A stretch of DNA of 64,000 bases, taken from Lachnospiraceae bacterium. GTDB taxonomy: Bacteria > Bacillota > Clostridia > Lachnospirales > Lachnospiraceae. Where the stretch lies: positions 22,061 through 86,060 of the forward strand of contig JAJQDT010000027.1 in NCBI GenBank assembly GCA_021202075.1, in the 5' to 3' direction. The notes beneath the pieces are model-generated. The model was not told the DNA's origin. It did not search any database and was given only the letters and a program-made list of their open reading frames with translations. A program made the position numbers and the translations under genes. Positions 59,170-64,000 of this stretch are shown piece after piece (positions within the stretch are counted from its first letter, which is position 1; every line of letters starts with the position of its first letter).

Positions 59170-59359
59170 GATCGTGTTCTCCTTTCCTGTTTTTCTTTTC
59201 TATCTTACTTTCCTGTTATACCATATCCATAATCGTGGACACATGCATTCACCTGTGCGGCCGTCAATTACACCTTCTCTAACCTGTGTATCCCTTATCG
59301 CCACATTGCTGTTATTTTGAGCCGCATCATTGCGGCCAGTTTCATCTGCATCATTCCAG

Positions 59360-61660
59360 TCACTCAATCCCCTGGAACGCCGGCATCTCCGGGTACATTT
59401 TTTTCAGCTCATCGATCCGCTCCGGGGCGATGGATTCGCCCTCGCGGCGGCCGCACCGCGGACACACATCCCCGATCACACCCACATAACCGCAGATGGG
59501 ATCGCGGTCTACCGGATGGTTGATGCTGCCATAGCCGACGCCGCAGTCATGCATCCAGCGCACGACGGTCTCAAAGGCCTCTACGTTCTTTGTTGTGTCG
59601 CCGTCCAGCTCCACGTAGCTGATGTGCCCGGCGTTGCAGAGCGCATGGTACGGCGCCTCCAGCCGAATTTTGTCATAAGCAGAGATCGGATACCAGACCG
59701 GAATGTGGAAGCTGTTCGTATAGTATTCGCGGTCGGTGACTCCCGGAATCCTGCCATAGCGCTTCTGATCGATTCGGATAAACCGCCCGGAAAGTCCTTC
59801 TGCCGGTGTTGCCAGAAGCGTGACATTCATTTTCAGCTCCTGCGATTTCCGGTCGCAGAAGTCGCGCATGTGCCCGATGATCGCCAGGCCCTTTTCCTGC
59901 ATCTCTTCGCTCTCGCCGTGGTGCTGCCCGTAGAGTGCGGTAAGCGTTTCGGCGAGTCCGATAAATCCAATCGAAAGCGTCCCGTGCTTTAAAACCTCGC
60001 GGATGCTGTCTCTCGGACCCAGCTTATCAGAATCCAGCCAGATGCCCTGCCCCATCAGGAATGGGAAATTGTAGACACATTTTTCCGCCTGAATCTCAAA
60101 CCGGTCCAACAGCTGCTGCATCGTCAGCTCCAGCATATGATCCAGCTTTTCATAAAAGATTTTTTCCGGCGTTTCCGTTTTCACGCTCTCGACGCTCTCG
60201 ATCGCCAGCCGCGGCAGATTGATCGATGTAAACGACAGATTTCCGCGCGAATACGCGATCTCCCTTGTCGGGTCGTATACATTTCCCATGACACGGGTGC
60301 GGCAGCCCATGGTCGCTACCTCGGTCTCCGGGCGACCCGGCTTATAATACTTAATGTTATAGGGCGCGTCCAGGAAAACAAAATTCGGAAACAGCCGCTT
60401 TGCGCTGACCTTGCAGCTTAAGCGGAACAGATCGTAGTTCGGATCGCCTTCGTTGTAATTGACGCCCTCTTTGACCTTAAAAATATGGATCGGGAAAATG
60501 CAGGTCTCCCCATGTCCGAGCCCCGCGTCCAGCGCCAGCAGCACATTGCGGATCGCCATGCGGCCCTCCGGCGTGGTGTCCGTGCCATAATTGATCGACG
60601 AGAACGGCGTCTGCGCGCCTGCCCTGGAGTGCATGGTATTCAGGTTGTGCACAAAGCCCTCCATGGCCTGATACGTATCGCGGTTCGTCGCCCGAACTGC
60701 TCTCTTCCGGGCACGATCCGTCACCCAGGCGGCGTCCTCCGCCGACAACGACATGCTCTTTTGAATCGCTTCCGCGACCGCCTGATCGAATTCCGGGCAG
60801 TTTTCCAGCCGCGCAGTCTCACCGGTGGTCTCCTCGGCAGTCTTCACCGCCGCCTTCATCTCTTCCAGCGCGTCATCCAGATCCTGCAGATCCTCGACCG
60901 CCAGCGCCAGCATCCGGGTAAATTCCTTGCGGAACGTCTTTATGATCCCCTCCGCCATCGCATAATCAAAATTCGGAATCGACTGTCCCCCGTGCTGGTC
61001 ATTCTGATTCGACTGGATCGCGATCGCAGCCAGCGCGGCATAGCTCTGAATGCTCTGCGGCTCCCGCAGATAGCCGTGTCCGGTCGAAAACCCGCCGTGA
61101 AACAGCTTCAGAATATCGATCTGGCAGCAGGTCGTGGTCAGGGAATAAAAATCAAAATCGTGAATATGAATATCCCCTTCCCGATAGGCCTTCGCATGCT
61201 CCGGGCGCAGCAGGTAAAGCTCATTGTACGCCTTCGCCCCCGCACTGCCGATTTGCAGCATGCTGCCCATCGCTGTATTCCCGTCGATATTTGCATTATC
61301 CCGCTTCATATCGCTGATCAGCGCGTCAATGTTCGTAATCTCGTCGATGGTCTTCATCAGGGAGGTATTGGCTTCCCGCGCGCGGGTGCGGTTCGCGCGG
61401 TAAAGAATATACGCCTTCGCCGAGGCGCCAAAGCCATGGTTCATGAGCTGCCGCTCCACCATATCCTGAATATTCTCAATCGTCGGAGACTCGTCATGAA
61501 ATACAGCCTCCAGCTCCCGCTGTACATCATTGGCCACCCGGGCCGCGTCTGAGGCGTCTCCCTCCCTCGTCTCCTGCAGCGACTTCAGAATCGCCGCCGC
61601 AATCTTGTTTTGCTCGTAAAGGACGACCCTGCCGTCCCGTTTGATAATACTGTGAATCAT
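59360..61660 (-). CDS. nrdD: Anaerobic (class III) ribonucleoside-triphosphate reductase
   Basis: The product (about 766 residues from the ATG at 61660) has an N-terminal ATP cone (IIKRDGRVVLYEQNKIAAAILKSL), NrdD segments GDIHIHDFDFYS, QNDQHGGQSIPNFDYAM and FSSINYGTDTTPEGR, and MGCRTRVMGN. The C-terminus has PICGYVGVIGDVCPRCGRREGE, combining the GYxG radical glycine region with a CxxC zinc half-site. It reduces NTPs to dNTPs in anaerobes. AGGAAGGA is 9 bases before the ATG; an ATG at 61705 is not preceded by a site. It is followed by the glycyl-radical microprotein and nrdG. Confidence 0.95.
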   Translation of the reverse strand: MIHSIIKRDGRVVLYEQNKIAAAILKSLQETREGDASDAARVANDVQRELEAVFHDESPTIENIQDMVERQLMNHGFGASAKAYILYRANRTRAREANTSLMKTIDEITNIDALISDMKRDNANIDGNTAMGSMLQIGSAGAKAYNELYLLRPEHAKAYREGDIHIHDFDFYSLTTTCCQIDILKLFHGGFSTGHGYLREPQSIQSYAALAAIAIQSNQNDQHGGQSIPNFDYAMAEGIIKTFRKEFTRMLALAVEDLQDLDDALEEMKAAVKTAEETTGETARLENCPEFDQAVAEAIQKSMSLSAEDAAWVTDRARKRAVRATNRDTYQAMEGFVHNLNTMHSRAGAQTPFSSINYGTDTTPEGRMAIRNVLLALDAGLGHGETCIFPIHIFKVKEGVNYNEGDPNYDLFRLSCKVSAKRLFPNFVFLDAPYNIKYYKPGRPETEVATMGCRTRVMGNVYDPTREIAYSRGNLSFTSINLPRLAIESVESVKTETPEKIFYEKLDHMLELTMQQLLDRFEIQAEKCVYNFPFLMGQGIWLDSDKLGPRDSIREVLKHGTLSIGFIGLAETLTALYGQHHGESEEMQEKGLAIIGHMRDFCDRKSQELKMNVTLLATPAEGLSGRFIRIDQKRYGRIPGVTDREYYTNSFHIPVWYPISAYDKIRLEAPYHALCNAGHISYVELDGDTTKNVEAFETVVRWMHDCGVGYGSINHPVDRDPICGYVGVIGDVCPRCGRREGESIAPERIDELKKMYPEMPAFQGIE

Positions 61661-61800
61661 TGAAAAGAATCCTTCCTGCCTCTGTCTCTGTCGCGTCGGC
61701 TCCAAACTATATCTTGTGGTTTTTGGTTGCGAACGTACTATATTTTGTCATATAGAAGCACCTTTGTCAAGAGGAATCTTTCCCTTATTTTCCTTCTCTT

Positions 61801-61957
61801 ATTTTCCGTCAGAGGAGTCCACTCCTTATTTTCCGGCACATAGAGCCTTCTACTTATGTCACATGGAATCTTCTCCTGATTTTCCGTCAGAGAAGTCCAC
61901 GTCTTATTTTTCCGGCACATGGAGTCTTTCCCTTATGTCACATGCAGTTTTTCCCTT
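61801..61957. repeat. Two tandem 78/79-bp units, each with two sub-repeats
   Basis: Units begin at 61801 and 61879; each has ATTTTCCGTCAGAG-AGTCCA, a second ATTTTCCGGCACAT and TTATGTCACATG. They fill the space between nrdD and the DegV gene, ending at the DegV stop. No T-tract hairpin is evident. Confidence 0.7.
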
Positions 61958-62832
61958 TATTTCTCGGTCGCTGCTCCGTAAAAAATCAGGGAGAGCATCC
62001 CCGGGCCGGTGTGTGCGCCGATGACCGGGCAGAGCATCGTAATCCGCACATCCGCGTCCGGATTGATCTTCAGAACCATCTCTTTCAACTCTGCGGCAGT
62101 GTCCTTGCAGTCCGCACAGCAGATATAGGCGGCATTCCCGAATCTGGTATTATAGCGGGTTTTGTAACAGTCCGCCAGATAGCGCATGGCCTGTTTGCTG
62201 CCGCGCTTGTTCGCGACAGAGCCAAGCTCGCCCTTCGCGTCGATCGTCAGGATCGGCTTGATGTTCAGCGCCGTCCCCACCACCGCAGTCGCCGCCGAGA
62301 TTCTGCCGCCTCTGCGCAGGTAGACCAGATCCTCGACCATGAACCAGTGATTCAGATACGTCGTATTGTCCCGGAGCCATTTGGCGTTCTCCTCCAGAGA
62401 CATCCCCGCCTCGCGGTTCTTCGCCGCGGACTCGGCCAGCATCCCCATGCCGCCCGTCGCCGACAGGCTGTCAACGACCTCGATCTTCGCGCTCTCATAC
62501 TCCTCCATCATGGTTCTCGCCGCAAGGAGGGCGGATTCATAGGTCTTGGAAAGCCCGCTCGAGAGCGCAATGTACAGAATCGAAATTCCCTCCTTCAGAT
62601 AAGGGCCAAAGGTCTCCTCATACTGGAACGGGGTGATCTGGCTGGTCTTCGTCGGAATGTTCTGCCGCATGCTCTCATAAAAATGATGCATCTGCTCATC
62701 GCTCTCCGGCCCGGTCGCCCGGAACGTCTCACCGCCGAGCATATATTCCATCGGGACAAAGCGGATACCGTACTGCTCCGCAATCTTCACATCAATATCA
62801 AGCGACATATCCACAAAAATCTCGTACTTCAT
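61957..62832 (-). CDS. DegV-family fatty-acid-binding protein
   Basis: The roughly 291-residue protein starts MKYEIFVDMSLDIDVKIAEQYGI and shows the DegV pattern: FVPMEYMLGGE, PTKTSQITPFQYEETF, ISILYIALSSGLSKTYESALLAA, IEVVDSLSATGGMGML, VYLRRGGRISAATA and the C-terminal GAHTGPGMLSLIFYG. DegV proteins bind a fatty acid and act with fatty acid kinase (FakA/FakB); many copies per genome are normal. AAAGGATGA is near the ATG at 62832; the frame to 62925 lacks a site. It is not clearly in an operon. Confidence 0.92.
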   Translation of the reverse strand: MKYEIFVDMSLDIDVKIAEQYGIRFVPMEYMLGGETFRATGPESDEQMHHFYESMRQNIPTKTSQITPFQYEETFGPYLKEGISILYIALSSGLSKTYESALLAARTMMEEYESAKIEVVDSLSATGGMGMLAESAAKNREAGMSLEENAKWLRDNTTYLNHWFMVEDLVYLRRGGRISAATAVVGTALNIKPILTIDAKGELGSVANKRGSKQAMRYLADCYKTRYNTRFGNAAYICCADCKDTAAELKEMVLKINPDADVRITMLCPVIGAHTGPGMLSLIFYGAATEK

Positions 62833-63040
62833 TATTCTCATCCTTTCATCGCTGTAAGCAGTATACAAAACAATTTCATTCACAATTCCGGATGCAGATC
62901 CATGAAGTTCATGAAAGTATTGCATTCAGCAAATGAGTTTGCATAAATCTGTGCTTTGCATTCTGCCTGTATATTCTCTTCGAATAGCTATAAAAGACTA
63001 TACAATACCCGGGATGAATTGTCAACAAATGAAGCATACC

Positions 63041-64000
63041 TCAGTGCGCCGCGGCAAGCTCTCCGCTGTGCTGTCCGCGCTTTTTCTCTTTCGCGGACTG
63101 CCCCATCTCGGGCGTGTGGCTGTCGCCTTTCGCGTTCATAATCAGCATCTGCAGACGGTTTTCGATGTTTGCGAAGCTGACGTCCGGGTCGTAGTCGAGC
63201 GGCAGGATCTGCGCGTCCGGATAGATCTCCTTCAGCTTCTTCGAGATGCCGCGGCCGACCACATGGTTCGGCAGGCAGCCGAAAGGCTGCAGAATGACGA
63301 AGGAGCGGCAGCCTTTTTTCGCATGGTGCAGGATCTCTCCCGGAATCAGCACGCCCTCACCGGCGTCAAAGGTGTGGTGGATGATCGGGTCGCTGTCCTT
63401 TACCAGCTCCGGCAGGCGCGCCGGACGCTCATAGAGCGGATGCGTGCAGGCGATGGAATCGCTCACGCTGTGCGCCAGGTCGAAGACCTCGTTCACCGTC
63501 GCGGGCCACGCTTTTTCCGTAATCTTGCGGTCCAGATGGTATTCCTTATTCTGTGCGTTCTGATAAAAATAGGTTTTCTGGATGACGTCTGTCATTTTGG
63601 CTTCGATGATCTCAAATCCGTTCCTTTCCAGATAATCCTCGATGTCGTGGTTCGCACCCGGATGGAAATTCAGCAGGTACTCTCCGACGATCAGCACGCG
63701 CGGCTTCGGCCTCGAGCGGTCGTAATCGATATTTTTCATCAGCTCGATGCCCTTTTTGAAGCCATGTCTCGCACCGTTCAGGCCGTGCTTTTCCAGTCCG
63801 AAAATCAGCTCGTCGATCGCCGCCTCAAAGGCGCGGTTCGCGCTGCCCGGCTCTTTTTCATAGGGGCGGATCTTGCGCAAAAGCTCCTCCAGCTCGTCGA
63901 TCATCGGCAGACAAAACGCAATCTTTATAGAAGCAAGCATGTCTAATTTGTAGCCCGGGTGCAGGTTGTGAGAATCCACATCGTCATTGGTCACAATCGG
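63041..64000 (-). CDS. C-terminal part of a large 2-hydroxyacyl-CoA dehydratase-activator-type protein
   Basis: The frame is open at the right window edge (reading PIVTNDDVDSHNLHPGYKLDM...). The visible 319 residues are the end of the very long (about 1,400-residue) clostridial proteins that fuse two BcrAD/BadFG-type ATPase domains with a DUF2229/HGD-like region: RPKPRVLIVGEYLLNFHPGANHDIEDYLERNG, CTHPLYERPARL, GEGVLIPGEILHHAKKGCRSFVILQPFGCLPNHVVGRG. The PFGCLPNH motif is typical of the CoA-substrate enzyme activase end. The function of these giant proteins is not established; stop at 63041. Confidence 0.8.
   Translation of the reverse strand, partial: PIVTNDDVDSHNLHPGYKLDMLASIKIAFCLPMIDELEELLRKIRPYEKEPGSANRAFEAAIDELIFGLEKHGLNGARHGFKKGIELMKNIDYDRSRPKPRVLIVGEYLLNFHPGANHDIEDYLERNGFEIIEAKMTDVIQKTYFYQNAQNKEYHLDRKITEKAWPATVNEVFDLAHSVSDSIACTHPLYERPARLPELVKDSDPIIHHTFDAGEGVLIPGEILHHAKKGCRSFVILQPFGCLPNHVVGRGISKKLKEIYPDAQILPLDYDPDVSFANIENRLQMLIMNAKGDSHTPEMGQSAKEKKRGQHSGELAAAH

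Noticed and set aside
60485-61552. Long plus-strand Arg/Leu-rich frame
   Set aside because: Antisense to nrdD; composition is typical of a shadow frame in GC-rich coding DNA.

Overview
The window looks like chromosome from an anaerobic Firmicute of the class Clostridia, most likely Lachnospiraceae. The grounds are strong AGGAGG-type ribosome sites, a class III (anaerobic) ribonucleotide reductase, a hydroxyacyl-CoA dehydratase-activator type protein, Opp/Dpp and MalFG-type importers, AraC/YesN-type regulators and many stand-alone ATPase-nuclease genes. I see no plasmid or phage replication, integrase, transposase of a known IS family, or CRISPR array.

Layout. 1-2.75 kb: start of a secreted Ig-like (Big_2) protein, a broken AAA ATPase, an intact AAA_14/DUF4143 ATPase and a Fic/Doc remnant. 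2.75-6.45 kb: a compact minus-strand nitrogenase-like set: a MarR regulator, a NifH-like iron protein, a NifD/K-like large subunit with a His/Gly-rich insert, and a separate 139-residue protein resembling the cysteine-bearing front part of a nitrogenase component 1. The gaps between these genes are filled with phased or tandem repeats. This is the best candidate for an undescribed system.

6.9-32.2 kb: a MATE exporter and then a large glycoside-utilisation region: an AraC regulator, a two-domain VOC protein, a Gfo/Idh/MocA oxidoreductase and a GH1 beta-glucosidase on plus; DUF3237, an Old-Yellow-Enzyme/dienoyl-CoA-reductase-like flavoprotein, a GH78-type alpha-L-rhamnosidase, a type B carboxylesterase, a clan GH-A glycosidase, an alpha/beta hydrolase and a complete Opp/Dpp ABC importer on minus, facing a membrane-anchored AraC-type regulator. 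Rhamnosidase, beta-glucosidase, esterases and an ene-reductase together suggest use of rhamnoglucosylated plant phenolics (inference).

32.3-39.9 kb: a redox/hydrolase island (CMD-cupin, DUF362, acetyltransferase, a flavodoxin-AKR lipoprotein interrupted by a TGA, alpha/beta hydrolase, LysR) with signs of segmental duplication and two copies of one palindromic promoter. 40-45.2 kb: a second AAA_14/DUF4143 ATPase, an RNA ligase beside a tRNA-Thr, a coiled-coil protein and a PD-(D/E)XK nuclease/transposase-like protein.

45.7-56.3 kb: a five-gene minus-strand operon (giant lipoprotein with solute-binding domain, two MalFG-like permeases, an HlyD-like adaptor and a membrane protein; no ATPase) facing a two-component system, with paired OmpR-type sites between them. 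56.5-64 kb: an ATPase-nuclease, nrdG, a glycyl-radical-domain-like microprotein, nrdD, DegV, and the end of a large dehydratase-activator-type protein running off the window. Short tandem repeats, several in frame inside regulators, and dispersed hairpin repeats are unusually common.
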